A DNA stretch of 64,000 nucleotides from Saccoglossus kowalevskii (GCF_000003605.2 NW_003149267.1:318830-382829), one strand, 5' to 3'. Shown: positions 36,897 through 51,600, counted from the first letter of the stretch. The notes: generated by a model not told the origin, from the letters alone. Program-made: numbers and translations.

Positions 36897-39295
36897 ACCA
36901 AGACTGAACATTCCAGTTACTGACATCATGTTAACCCTTTAACTGTGACCAAAAAAAAATGATCAATATACCGGGTATGTACCCAGTATGGGAGATTGTG
37001 CCCATTTGATTCAAAACTTAAGAAAACTGCTAAATGTTTTGGTGGAAAAAAATGGTGTCCAAAGAGTCAAAATAAATTCACATTGACATATGTTTATCTT
37101 AACAGTGTCAGGTGGAATTTGTACATTTTCATCATCCTCTGTTTACCTGGAACCACATAATTCCGGTATTTCGTAGAAATTCTCTGAGATCTTGCCATTT
37201 TGTTTCTTCCAAAGATATTTTGAAAACAAATTTGTAATAGCATTAAGAGTTCTATTTTCTCTTTTAATAGTAAATGAAAATTTTAGTTTTATTTACAACT
37301 ATAATGTTTTTACTGTGATTAGTTTTTAATGACCATGTTAATGATATTTAGAATGTAGGGGTAGAGGTAGATTGGATTAGGTATTAGAGCAAAAGACATG
37401 AATCATAGAAGTCATGAAATGCCAGTGTTTCAAACAATACTGCCAATGAACGGTTAATTTGTGTGCTATGGTCAATCACTGCCTCTGACTGGGCACTTGC
37501 AATTGTTGTCATTTTTGTCCTGTACAGTACAGTAATCTTTTCAAAATATTCTTGTTTTCGTAAGTTTATATTGTAGTTTTGCCCAGAAACCAAAATGTTA
37601 AGCCACTGGGTATCAGTAAAGTACATAGATATAGGTATGTACATTCTTGCTGGAATTCTGGTTGCAGCCACTTCTTTCTGCAATACACATCATGGTATCT
37701 TCCAATTATCCATTTTTTCTTATTTATACCAAATTTTCTTTGCTTATTGCATTTGTCCTTATGTTGGTCAAATCTGTAACTTTCTGCAAGACCTTTTTTT
37801 AGAAATATTTTCTGAACTTGAGTTTCGTATTTGTGTGAATATTTCGTTTTCTATACTGGATTGATTTTTTTGAATTTTTTTTTTTCCAACTAACAGTTAA
37901 ACTAAAACATAGTAGTGGCCTGGCTTGAACTTTGCAAATGCTATAGACCTTATTCGTAAATGGCCGCAAAGATCTTGTTGAAAGTGAGAGAGCCACACGA
38001 CTTGTTTTTGCTTCCAAACAGTGTTCCACTATCTACTGCCATTGTTTGCATAAATACATGGCGCTAGTGATTTTGTGCATATTTTGGAAAACTGGGATCA
38101 ATTTTAGCTTTACTTGTAGTTGCATGGATATTTACGTTTTATTTTAAGGTGAAAAAAAACAAAACTTTATAATCTGTCATCCAGTGGGTTTTAGCTAAAT
38201 TTAGCATTCGGCAGAAAATGGGTACTTGTATTGTGGGGGTCTGTTCTGGTTTCAGTATTAACAAAAGTAAAAATAGTTTATGTATATTTGTGTATGAAAA
38301 TTGTATTTTAGAGAAATGTTTATTTTTTTTTGAAAACTGATTAGTCCTCTCAAACCAAAGACTGTAAGTTTACTTTGTCTGTCTACTCTAATTTCAATTT
38401 CAAATGTAAATATTATTTTTCTTCAAGTTATACATCATTTCAGTTAAGGACATTTTAATATATTTTGTTGGATTTAAAGGAGTTTAAGGGATAGTTGTGT
38501 TTATCTATTTGATTTTGAGGATGTTCATCATACGACAGTATCTGACTCTGAGGGCGCTATCTTTTTTCAGCATTAACGCACATGAGGGCGCTATCTTGTA
38601 TGATATCAGAGTGAGACTGCATGGCCGACTGTTTTACAAATTTACTGCAAGACACTTTACGTGTCATTCACTTTTGTTGTTGCATTACGTTTTCGAAATA
38701 AGTGCAACAATAACTCGGTTAGTGATTACTTTTGCTATAACCCACTGACCTATTGTTGCTAAGTTTCCAAAATTGACGTGATCATGAGCTCCTACTAAAA
38801 TGAGTGATGTAATTAGAGAACCTGATAACATGCATGAAACAGATCAAATTTGCATAGCAAGTGCGTTATTTTATTGTATTTTCGGTAATATTTTGAAATG
38901 AAATGTAGTTTACAATATCAAAGTCACTGGGAAATTATTTTAATTCCACATGTTCTAAATAAGTCTGTCACTATTTTAATTTTTGTTTACTTATTTGTTT
39001 GAATCTAATGTCTTCAAAAATAATTAATACGGTGACATACTACTAGTACTTAGTGATCTCGTTTGTAACAAGCGCTATTTTTGATCAGTCAAGAAATTGA
39101 GTATTCATCATTTGAAACTCTAAAAACTCTTTTAAAACAAAACTGGTTATCAAATTGCAGGTGAATTTATTGTTATTTCTACAGTTATGGGCATGAATAT
39201 TTAGTGATTTGTTATTTTGACTTGTGTCTGTATTTGGTGAGGGATTTGTATTGTGATAATTTTATTATTCGCATTTCATAAGCAAATAGATATTG

Positions 39296-39525
39296 ACCTT
39301 TTCATCACCAGACTTTCTCACCCAAAATTTGTCTGCACTTTTTCTTATATTTTCCAATATTTCTGGAAATTAACTCAAACAACACAATTTTAGTCAATTT
39401 TCAGTTTTTACTCAAAAAAATTTGCTTTGTTTTAATCATCTCAAAGAAAGTGCAGAATATAAACAGGACTATTTTTGAGTTTGTGATGAAAAGAGGGAAC
39501 TGGTGGTGAAAAGATCAAGTGTTTG
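39296..39525 (+). mobile_element. MITE family E copy 2
   Basis: Left end CCTTTTCATCACCAGACTTT and right end AACTGGTGGTGAAAAGATC form a loose inverted repeat. It shares CAATATTTCTGGAAATTAAC, AGTTTTTACTCAAAAA and AAGTGCAGAATATAAACAG with the inverted copy at 46195-46390. Confidence 0.7.
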
Positions 39526-40371
39526 AGGCCCTGACTTGGTAAGATTCTGTACGATGTCTGACATTGACGTTTTCTAATAAAGTAAAGTTAAGTAGACTAC
39601 AAATACTACGGTTGAGATAACTTTACTTGCGCATAGCAATGATTTCAGTGAGGTAGAACACAGAATGTTCTCGATGAAAACATTTTCATGAGATTCTAGA
39701 TTCATTTGCATAATTTTTTTTACCTCATGTTATACCAAGGAAAATGTTCAAATGTGAATTTCAAACAAATGCAAATACGGCTATTACAGAGAACTAAATT
39801 CTGTTTTAACTTGTGAAATGTATGTATAATAATATATCAAATGAATACACTACTTGGTTTTGAGTTAGGTGTCTTCTTGTAATGGTTAAATATTTTGGGG
39901 GTTATATTTTCATTCCATGTGTAAGCACATATCAGTATATTTTTATTCTTCAGGGCAGAGGACTTTCTTTCCATTGTTTTTAAGAATGAAGAGACTTGTT
40001 TTACTAGTAGTTTTATTCAGTGATAACACTGCCTATATTTTTGTGATTTCAAATCTGGTATTTTAATTGCCACAATAGAAAAATCAACAGGTGCCTTTCA
40101 ATAAAATAAATGTTAGTTTTCCAAAGTTTGTTTGTCGTTAATGGCCAGTCAAAATGCATATACTTGTTGTAATGTAATAGAAGACCACAAGATAATTATC
40201 AGCCAGCTGTAGATAAGAAATTTAAAGCCTGCATCATGCTTAATTTTGGTGCCGTGTAAAATACATTTACATAATATTTTAATGCACACGATTCTAGGCA
40301 GTTTTCAATCCCAATGTAAATTTTACCAAATTTAAACAAAATCTGTGTATCCAGAAAAGAAACGTACAAAT

Positions 40372-41560
40372 AACAAGCAGCCTGTTGGCTGAGATAGCTC
40401 CGCTGTTAGCAATGCACATTTCAATTAAAGAACAGAAGATATCATTAGATCAAAAAAACAAAATGATGTGCATCAAGGTCACATAATGTCCAATCATTTG
40501 CCATCCCACCCATACACAACCAAGATGTGCTTATGAAATGACAAAAATGCAATTTTTCGAATTGTTAACAATAAAATGGTTGCCATTCGGCCATCTTGAA
40601 TCTCTACGTCAAATCTACATGCATATATATTAAGTTTGAACATCAGTCCAAGCATGTCTGAGATACAGGTTGGGACAGATACGTCTGAAACTGGGAATGA
40701 CAATTGGTCAAAGAATATCTGATTTAAAGGCCGTTTTGATGATCTTTTTGAATCAAATTTTGAAACTGCATCAGTAACTTTTTATAGATGGTAATACCAA
40801 CTTGAATGATATCAGCCCAGATATGCCTGAATGTGCATCAGTAACCCACTATGTGTGACATTAATATTAAGTTTGAATTTATCTGAATTTAACTTTTTAT
40901 CAAAACCCCAATAAATTTAAAGTGAAACTTGCAATGGCACTCTAAAGGAAAAGAAATGGTCACCATCATGGGTGATGTTGATGCCCTTTTAAAATGGTAG
41001 TCATGTCTGTGAAATTACAAAACATTTCCCCCTCGTTTTTGAACAGATTATTGTCAACGACTAAGACCCTGTTCAGTAGGCATTGGCATAGAAATGAATC
41101 GCCACCAATCAGGCACCTGTAACCCAATATCCATGATCTCAGAGAAATGGTTCAGAACACGCTTTATACAAATTTGATCAAATGACAAAATACTGGTAAC
41201 ACAACCTACAGTACCTTTGTGCAAACTTTCAAATGAATAAGGCGATATATTAGTGATGAATTGGCATAGACACAAGTAAAAAACAAAATGGCAACCAATC
41301 AGCCATTTTTTGTTAGAATCACAAAATAAATATGACGAAAACATTTAACCATGAGAAATGACTAAAATGGCTCTCAGTCAGCCATATTTAACCCAATGGC
41401 AAAGATAATCAGCATGCATATTCCCATCGTACATTGTCTTTAAGTGAAGTTTAAATGAGATCAGTCAAAGCATGTCTGGGAAATGGCTCTGTACACATGG
41501 ACGAACACACAGAACCCAAATTAATAGTTCCTGTTTTTGAACATCATCTTAACAGGAACT
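40372..41560 (+). mobile_element. Candidate longer element starting with a family-G terminus
   Basis: Begins AACAAGCAGCCTGTTGGCTG, then AGATAGCTCCGCTGTTAGCA, matching the complement of the right ends of 34247-34985 and 61925-62460. It then diverges into degenerate repeats with AAAATGGTTGCCATT / AAAATGGCAACCAATCAGCC and CAGTCAAAGCATGTCTGGGA blocks. The right limit near 41560 is a guess based on the last such block and a short hairpin (AGTTCCTG with CAGGAACT). Confidence 0.35.
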
Positions 41561-41900
41561 AAAAAAATATCAAGAAGAGCATCACAGATAACGAAGGTGA
41601 ATTAAAGAGTTTTTTTTTTTATTTTTGCAAAATATACAGCAAATATTTCAGAACAAATCTTGAATCAGTTTTCAATACCAAAAGTGCATTACTGGCATTT
41701 AGAACTAATATCCCATAAGGACATAATGCATCATTCTTTATAAAAATTCATACTGTATGTACATGGTGTGCAATGATAATGTTTGTACAACTTGGAATAA
41801 CAATACTAGTAGGCCTTAAATATCACAAACCTGGGAGACTAAGGGCATTTCACGATTTATTTTCAAAAAAATTAAAAAATCATACAATTCCCCCAGATAG

Positions 41901-42060
41901 TACCAGGATGTACGACCTTTAGGGGTCAGCAAGTACCATGATGTATGACATTTAGGGGTCAGAAAGTACCAGGATGTATGACCTTTAGAGGTCAGATAGT
42001 ACCAGGATGTATGACCTTTAGGGGTCAGATAGTACCAGGATGTATGACCTTTAAGGGTCA
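41901..42060. repeat. 33-bp minisatellite, about five units
   Basis: Units start with TACCAGGATGTATGACCTTT at 41901, 41934, 41967, 42000 and 42033, a strict 33-bp period. Each unit contains TGACCT-TTAG-GGGTCA or a one-base variant, an everted nuclear-receptor-like half-site pair. The minus-strand open frame it creates (TSWYYLTPKGH repeats) is a by-product of the period being a multiple of three. Confidence 0.93.
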
Positions 42061-42645
42061 ACCATGTGGCTTAATGAAGTTCACTCATCACATTTTTATA
42101 GTAAGCCCATTTTAGCAAATAATGAGGATTTCCTGATGCCAGAAATTAGTAGTTTAACATGTGCTACAACATTCTTGGCACATAGGATACAATCTGGTAC
42201 TATATTTGCTTCTTTTTGTGGCCCTTATTTACACGACATGGTCAAAAAGAGTCGTATTTGAAAGATCCAGCATTCAACAAATGCTCCTTTTTTTATTTAG
42301 GTATAATCTAATGGGCAAAGTACAGTAACGTGTGAGGTCACTTGGTATCAGGAAGGGTTACTTCAGAATAGGTGAATTTTCTCAACTACCGTGCATGTAA
42401 TAGCCACTGTTATACATACATAGCAATTTGACAGTATGGGCATGTCCTATCTACAAAGTACAGTCAACCTGTGTTATAAAAGACAATCAGCAATCTCACA
42501 CAGCTCAGAAAATGTTTTCACAGTTTTCTAATGGTACATTACCTGACTAATACATGTTGCGAGTGAGAAAACTACAAGTCAGATTGCATGAAAGCCAAGG
42601 AGACACAAAATGTTTTAAAATATTACAAACTATTTAAAAGAACTT

Positions 42646-45600
42646 CTACTTTAATATATTTTCCACAAGTTTTGCACAGTCTGAAACCTTAGCTGGTGCT
42701 GCCAAAGTTGTTGCCTTGGTAACAACCGGTAGTAAATCTAATGACCTGGATATAGCTATTGCTTCCTCATTGTTAGCGATTAAAGTCCCTAACCCTACAA
42801 GATATCTGAATTGTGCCTCTGATTCACTTTCACATTGAAATAAAGCAGCCAATACAGATAAACACTGCGCTTTACCCTCTACATCAGAACTAGACGCCAA
42901 TGCTACGCAGTAATTCAGAATTAAACTAGAAAGTGAAATCCTAACATTACGATTGTTACTATCTTTGTACTCCAGAAATGATGTCAATATACCATCCCTG
43001 TTGCTTAGCAAACATTGGTTGCCCTGAGCCTGACTGAAAGCATTACAGAGAGTTCTGAGTACCAGCATTTGATTGGCTGGTTTAGTGTCATGTGATAGTA
43101 TACTATGAAGATGTCCTAGGAATTGCTGACCATCTTTTTCATTGCAAAAATGTTGATTAACAACTTGATGTTGGATTGAAATGCGAAGTATATCCAAAGC
43201 AGGAAACACTGTATCTGAAATGGAATAAACAATTGTAACTAAAAAAGCCCATCACAACTGGATAATGTCAACCATTTTCCCATTAGACCAAAAATCAAAG
43301 TTTAACTCAGCAAAGCTCATATCTGAATACAGAATATGTGCAATCATCATTGTTCTGTGGGAAAAAAAAATCAGTTAAAGAGCAATGTCAATGTCAAGTT
43401 AAGATCATCAGGCAGCCAGTGTTCAGCACCAATATATAGTAAAATCAGTCCCTAACCCTTCAGAGTAAGTATGTTAATTCATTTTGAAATTCATGGTAAC
43501 TGTATTATTTCACCATCCATTCATTTGACATTTTCTGCTGAAATTTACCGCAGTTTTCCAACCAAATCATTATTATCATGTATATGCTAAAAAAGGAATG
43601 TCAAACGGTGATAATAAAATATTGTATAGCAAATTTGATCAAAATCTGTTTACATGGACTGAAATGAGATAATTAATATGCAAATTAGCTACTTAATATG
43701 CATGGTTACGCATTATTCCAAGGTATCTATTAAAGTAAAACATGAGTGTAATCTATTACAACATACCTGCTGGCCACTGTAATAATTTCCACAATATTTC
43801 AATTTGTTTCATGGATGGTGTTTGTGTCACATCCAGTAGCTGACTCACATCTTGTATTTGGTTGTCATCTAATCTGTCACTTTCACATAAACCAGTGTTC
43901 AGTTCCTTCAATTTATCTGAAATATGTTTTAAACTTTAGTGCTGCAAGCCTTAAATGTTGCTAACTCAGGCATTATGTGTAAAATATCCGATGATTACTT
44001 GATCTGAGCAATTTTATTTAATTTTATTTAAAATTTAATTTTAATTTTAAAGACACATTTCTTACCTATAACAGCTTTACCGTTAATCGAGTCAAATGTA
44101 AGGTAACTGGTTTTAGGAAAGTACGCATTACTAATCAGTGGTTTGCCTTTAGATTGGAATTGAACTGTTGGCTGACCATAAGTTGGTATATATCGACTGC
44201 CACCTAGAATTAACAATATGTATACCAAACATCAGACTGTATGTGGAACTATTGCTGGTATTACCTGGTACACTGGAAACAAGTATTTCACTATAGATAC
44301 CTTGTATGATAATTTTGGTGTTCTTAGAATTTGAATACCCAAGCTGTGTACAAAATCATTAACTAAAAATATTCACTGATAATAGCAAATATAAATATCC
44401 CCACAAAGTAAATAAATCTGATGGAGGTCCACCCAAGATGCTAGTGGTTTTCAAGAAGTCAATTGTGAAGCTAAGAAGTACAGTACAGTACAGTCAGACT
44501 CGTAGCTTTGGCTTTTCGTCAAGACTTTTTTTAGTTTTGTTGTTAGGAGTTGATAGATCAAATGACTTGTATTACACATTATTAAATGCCTGTGAATGAT
44601 GCTTACCTGTCAATGGGTCATGCATTGGTATATCACTTAGAGAAGATGGCATTGGTTGTTGGCCGCTACCAGGAACATACCGAGAACCACCTGCATCATG
44701 GTTAAAATATAGCCAATTAATGCATTTGTTACTCTACTCAGTAACAGAGATAATATATGGTTTATCATTAGCAAGTTTGGGGTTCTTTAGTTACTAAATT
44801 GTGTTTGACAGAGTCAAGATGATATTACACAATTGACTGCAGTCAGCCAACATTTTTAAAAAGTCGGCCTACTGAACGCGAAAAAAAATCAAACGTGTTG
44901 CATTCCTGCAAACAAATGTGGGCCAACCTACATGTGTAATGTGATGGTTGCACCTACATGACTGATTATAATAGGCCAATGCTCTGCTGGCTAGCTGACT
45001 AAAGTTGGTTGTGTAATTTCGTCTTTAGCTTGCAACTAATGGTGGATTTGCACTTATTTACATTTTGTGTGCGTGCACATACACAGTGAGCGGTTGGCAA
45101 GTACTGGTTATTCACACCCAAAGATAAAATACAGTGTCAAGAAGGAACCTTTATTTGTAGCGATTGAACATTCAACATTTCAGACAGCGTTGTGATATTA
45201 ACAAGACACTACATACCTGTGAATGGATCCTGCATTGGTGTTGGACCTGATGATGGTTGTGTACTATTACTACCAGCAGGAATATAACGAGAACCACCTA
45301 TTGATATGAATGTACGAGTATTGCCATATAACATGTATAACACTTAATGTATAATGCACAGCTGTAATTACTGCAGTGGGGGGATACGCAGCCAAGACAC
45401 TTTATCGGTAGAAGTCAACCCCAGGACATTGTCAATCTACCGATATATACTGCAAAACATACATTGTAGCTACACGCCAGTTTAGCGAATATAACATGAA
45501 TTAACTAAATCTTAATTTACCAAAAGTGCCAACAGTCTCATTGTGAGATTATATTTATTTTAAATTAGTGACATCTTGAATTAGCAAAATTACAGATCAG

Positions 45601-48600
45601 CTAAATTAGCTAAAATAACATGCTAGCTAAAAAGACACGTTTTACAGTACATTGTAGTCCATACAACAATGTATCAAAACACAAAGATTTTTATATCAAA
45701 TGTATACAAATTCGCTGTACTACTAGTTAAACTGTTTTTTGATTATGCATGTAATATTATAAACTGAAGAGATTATTTTCTGTTCACTCACAAAATATCT
45801 CAATGCCATAGTTCTCTCTGAATTTTGACATTGAGATGTAAAGCGTGAAATTCAAGTTCAAAATCAAATTTGTTTTTTTTTGCGGCAGACCTTCATATCG
45901 CATCTTCCATGCAAGATCTCCCAGTGAATGGAAATTCAACCATTGTTACAAGAAAAGAGCATTACAACACTTTACAGTATACATGTAGCAGATAAAATTG
46001 TTAACTTCCTGTTGACATAAAAACATTTTTTGTAACTGTTTGCATTTTTGAGTCTGATAAAATACATGAACAGAATTAATTTTGTCCCCTTGTAGTTCAT
46101 GTGACGTAATTTGTATTAACATCAGTACGATCATGGTTTATTGTTATGTTTTAACAAGAACCTTTCTCTCCAAAAATTTTTTGGTTTATGCTTTATCCTT
46201 TTCACCACCAGTTCCCTCTTTTCATCACAAATTCACAAACTAGTTCTGTTTATAGTCTGCACTTTCTTTCAAAATATTGGGACAAAAATAGCCAAATAAT
46301 TTGAGTAAAAACTGAAAATTGTTGAGAATTGTAAGAACAAGATGCAAATAAAAAAAAATTGGACGAGAATGTCTGGTGGTAAAAACGTTAACAGTCTTAA
46401 GATTCTCACCTGTAAATGGATCACTAACTGTTACTGGAGTCCCACCACCAAGTGTTACACCTTTACTGTTTTCAACTATGAAGTTAGCGACTTGGTCTAG
46501 GAATAGTGGACTTAATTCATGTTTATTTAGAAACCTTTGAGCAGCAAACCATGGGTCTTCTGAAATATTATAAGGCAATTGTAATGGAGGTTTGCCTTCC
46601 TCTATGTCTACACTAAAAACATAATCATATTCCTGAAAAACAAGAAGACAATCACATTAAACTGAACTGTACTGAAGGGTAAAAACGAGAGTTTATTGTA
46701 GAATATATAATAGATTATCAGGGGTTTTTCTAGAAAAAAACTGCAAGAGGGAGCACTGAATTCAGCGACACTGCCAAGTGGGGGAGATAGGGTTCTTCCT
46801 ACCAGGGTGTAGAGTTTTTGATAATTCTAAGTTAAAATGGAGCATTCTATGGCTTCCTTGGGGCCAAAATTACTATCAGACAGGTCACAGTTGAAGACTG
46901 TGGCCACATGTGATCCCTGGTCATTCAGAATTTTATGGTTGCCAGAGGATCTGCTCCCCAGGGTAAGGGGACGCATGGCCATGGCATGAGAGCGCTCCGC
47001 CCGTGTTCCCTTGTTTAAAAATATCCCTGGATTAGAGTACAAAGCTAAATTATATTCACATGTATCTCATAATGCACTGTCTCTATAAACTTTTAACATA
47101 ACTGTTCATTGCATACCAGAAAACAAAATATGGACATCATGAAAAAACAAAATGAGCGCTGGTCCAGCATATCTGAGGACATTTTGAAACATTTCGATAT
47201 AGTCAAATTTTAAAGTAGACGTTCAAGATCAAACTGTGATACCATATAAACACATCGAGTAATTATGTATTATGTTTGTTACGTACCTTTCCTTCATAGG
47301 TGGCTTTACCAGACTGGCGTTGTGATGAATCAGCTGAACCAACAACATCACCTATCTTATTCCATTTCATATCAGCAGCACTCCATGAATATGCCTCTAC
47401 TTTATTCTCACCAACTCTTACCATAGTTGTTTGACCATCTTTTTTACCTGTATAAAACCAATAAGAAAATGTATTCACTTTATATCCTCACACACATGAC
47501 TCCTGACAGAATGACATGAGAGACACCCCTTTTCTTCCTTTCTTCACCTGGATAATTTTAAAAACATGCTTTTAAAGTTGTAGGTACATAGATTTTATAT
47601 ATTTTAGACCTGTACAGCTTGTTTGGGCCACAAAATACGAGCCCAGTGATAATAAAATCCTGCATATGGTTCTGCAGTAGCTTCTAACAATTGAGTATAT
47701 CTATGACCATGTTTGACGATGTGTTAACTTCACCATCAAACTCGTCAATGAATATTGTTATTTTTTTTGGTATCAGTGTTGATTATGATAGCGAAACTGT
47801 CATGTGAATCAACAACTTTTGCTTCAAATCAAACAATGTCCTAAGTAGTTCAAGGTGTTCCAATGAGTGACTGATTTATTTAACTGCACAAACAATGGTT
47901 AAGATACATTAAAAAATATGGTTAAAATAGTTAATGTGTATGCTAATTAGCTAATTATTATGCACAGAATAATTGTGATCTATTATAAAACATTCAACTC
48001 TCATAGTATGCATACACTATACACACAAGAATAATACATTTATGTGATTTAAAGAATTAATTAATTAACAAATTTCAGAGCCAGCTAAACTAATTGATTA
48101 CCAGCATGCCAAATTTGGTTGAAATTTGCCAAACAGCTTCCAATAATATTATACTCATTAACTCAGTTAACAGTCTTTCAGATTCATCTTGAACACAGGG
48201 ATTAATAACATTGACAGGAATCTCAACTAACCTGGTTTGTGTAAGCTTTCAGGTCCAGGGACTAATATTGATAGAAATCTCAACTAACCTGGTTTGTGTA
48301 AGCTTTCAGGTCCAGGGACCAATAACATTGACAGAAATCACAACTAACCTGGTTTGTGTAAGCTTTCAGGTCCAGGGACTAATATTGACAGAAATCTCAA
48401 CTAACCTGGTTTGTGTAAGCTTTCAGGTCCAGGCTCTAATAATATTGATAGGAATCTCAACTAACCTGGTTTGTGTAAGCTTTCGGGTCCAGGAAGTTCA
48501 TCAATTTTAATCTTCCCTAAATCATCAGATTCTGGATTCAATGATGCCGAAGATACTTGCTTTTCAAACATGTCAATTTCTTCAGCACTAGCAGTTCTAT

Positions 48601-51600
48601 CTGGATTACATGTGAATACTCTAACCATATTATCACTGTACAAAAAAAATAATGAATATGAATATAATATTGGTATACATGACCACAGTATACTACCATT
48701 CCAGGGGTACTACTGAGGCAATATACCGGTAATACAAGGGTGGCACTAGAACCCACTAGAAGTATTAAAAAGAATAAACCCCCTTACAGACTTCATTTAT
48801 TTTGTCGTTGTATTTATTTATTTGTTTATGCTTGCAGAACACTTCTGAACTCAATTACTTACAAGAACAGTTAGACCAATCAGAGAGCAGCTTGTTTGAT
48901 GACTGTTTTTCAATGTAACAAATTCTACCTTGTTTTTATGCCTTGCCTGAACTTTACTTTTGTTGATTTCCAAGAATTATTTTCAGCTGTAGATGGTGAA
49001 TATACAGGGTAGATCCCTTTCCAGACTCGAAACAACAGACCCAATTTAGAGTACCGATAACACCAATATACCTTCCCAATACAATCAATGAATCAGTACT
49101 GAATCATAGCATTTGGATACATCAAGATCACTCCAGATTACAGCATGTTCAACCCAACAAGTTTAGACACCAAAATAACTCAAACAAGGCAAAGATGAAG
49201 TTGAGTTTTGACGAGTTCTAAAATATTTTGTGCACCACTATTGGAGTGAAATTATTTATAACGACATACAGGTGTTTAGGAATCATCTTAGTATATCAAA
49301 ATGTCTGTCATTTAGAAATAAAATGCTATTATTGAGAAACGTGCATGTGATCTGATTCACTGATACCGAATACCAGGTAAATCCAAAGCCAAAATGCAGT
49401 GCTTAGTCATGTCTAGCTCCCTCTCCAAGGGTATTCTCATTAGAGCTAAGTGTACCAACTGAACAAATCTATAAGTTGAAAAATTTCATAAGCAACACAG
49501 GTTTTATTGAATTTTATAAAAGAGGGTTATTTAGCCTCCATCATATTATCAACTTATTTCAGCTGGTTCACTTTAAATGTAACACAGCACCACTCACCAT
49601 ACCATGTCATACACCATCCAAAACAATGTCCAAGTTCACACTGAGCTCACATACTGCTTCAGTTTAGGCATATTTTATAACATAATTCACTTCCAACAAA
49701 ACACACTACACGATATATATATATACATATTGGTATATATACTATACATATATACCACATGTACCAAAATCAATGACATTTTAAGAGACAAATTACACAA
49801 GCACAAATTGAACATCTAAATATGCACAATGGTGCAAAAAGGAAAAACTTGCAGCAAGCTGGGCTAAAAGCCAAGCAAACTCATTAAGGGTCATACAGTA
49901 AAAGCATGTAACAGCAAACTTAGTAATTTTATAAATATTGCTGTATAACCACAGGAAGCCCAGGAACTATGTTCAACTGTACCTATGACCTATGACCCCC
50001 CCCCCCCCCTCATAGAGACTGCGTACTACAGTTGATTATAGTTCCTGGGCTCCCTGTGGTATAACCTGTCATTGATAAGTTTTAGGGGTTAATCCATGAC
50101 AAAGGTCACAGTTGAATATGTCTACTAGTAATGTTCAAATCTGACTGGCTGTCAAGGCTATGCCATATAGTATAAAAAGTCTGTTTACAAGTAAAGGCTT
50201 TGGGTAATACAGTCAAACCTGTGTTAGTGACTACCTGCCTGTAGTGACCACTTTTATGTATGACCAATCTGTGTAGAAAAACAACCTCAATTATATGACC
50301 AACCTTTCAATAATTTGACTTTGAGAGTAGAGACCAAACAATAATTACATTCCCTTTACTAAACAATTTTTAATTTTCTGAATCAAAATAAATGTTTTTT
50401 GTTGTCATAGTCATAGTCATTATTTTCTGGACAAATAATAACCAAACCTCCATATAAAGACCACCTGTCTATAAAGACTATGTTAATGAAGTTCCTTGGG
50501 TAGTTACTATACATGTACTCAGGTTTGACAGCAACTGATTTGCCAAGAAAAAGGCAATTACAACATTTGTTCGCAGTATTAGGAGAGATCCTCTATTATA
50601 TAACAGATGAAATACAAACCTTGCACCTACAGCAATATCGCCATTATTTAATGTAGTAACAGACCAGACAGACTGTGCTGGTAGATGTACAGTTTGTGCA
50701 CAGTCACCAGCCTTCCATATACGCAATGTTCTATCTTCACCAACAGTAGCAAAGTCTGTTCCGTTGGGTAGTACAGACAGACTGTAAACATAGTTTGTAT
50801 GGCCATAATACTCCTGTAGACACTGTCCTGATGTTAACCATCTACGAATACTGGCATCGTTACTTGCTGATAAAAACTCAACATCTGATAGGACAGCTAA
50901 TGCTCGTACACAGTCAGTATGTCCTAATAATAAAAGAACATCAAATCATTAATACATCACAGCAAGATAATAACATTTATCCACAATCCAGTGCAAAACT
51001 TTATTTACAACTTACTTGTAACTGGAAATCAAGACGTATAGTAGTTACATACTGGGTTGCAAACAAACCAAATCGGATGAAAAAATATATGAATGTGTAT
51101 ATTGCTAACATTATGTCCCATCTTTGTAATGAATTTTAACAAAAACAGTGCCTGAAAATTGAGTAAAATTGGGTAAAGACATCAAAATCAAATAAAATGG
51201 TCATCAGCCATTTTTTAATCAGATAACCATAAAACGTATTAAAGTTTTGATGAAATCGATGACATTAATCAAATCCTAGGTGTGCATATATATTAATAAG
51301 TATGCATATACTTATTTTTTTTGTTACAATTTGTTTTAAATAACTTACTATTACGACCACAAACCCATTCCCCTTGATTTTTGGTGTTGAATCCAGGTAT
51401 GATTCAAACCTTGATTGCAAATTTTAAATTTTACGCAACAGCATAGTTATTAAAATTATTAGTAAGATATTGGTCAATAATTACCGATAGATAAATTTTA
51501 TTACATCCTGTTTTCTCCCATGCACATCTGGCTGAAATGATTTGTACATGTAACAGAAAAAATGTAATGGGTTTTTCTTTGACAAATCGTCTGTTTTGGT

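Larger units (their letters stand above)
36897..42645. other. Interval between convergent RAVER and PLAA genes
   Basis: No coding exon recognised. The proximal part is presumably RAVER 3' UTR; AATAAA occurs at 37071 and 39576. On the PLAA side a minus-strand AATAAA (TTTATT at 42292-42297) could end that transcript. It also holds MITE family E copy 2, a family-G terminus at 40372 and a 33-bp minisatellite. Confidence 0.5.

Noticed and set aside
41816-42061. Open frame with TSWYYLTPKGH repeats on the minus strand
   Set aside because: Produced by the 33-bp minisatellite; no start context, splice sites or protein relatives.
48211-48510. 99-codon plus-strand open frame with repeated [11 protein letters not shown], or a CRISPR-like repeat array
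   Set aside because: The frame is the antisense of the PLAA exon 5 tandem copies, whose periods of 57 and 60 are multiples of three. Units are contiguous duplications with no unique spacers, in a eukaryotic gene.
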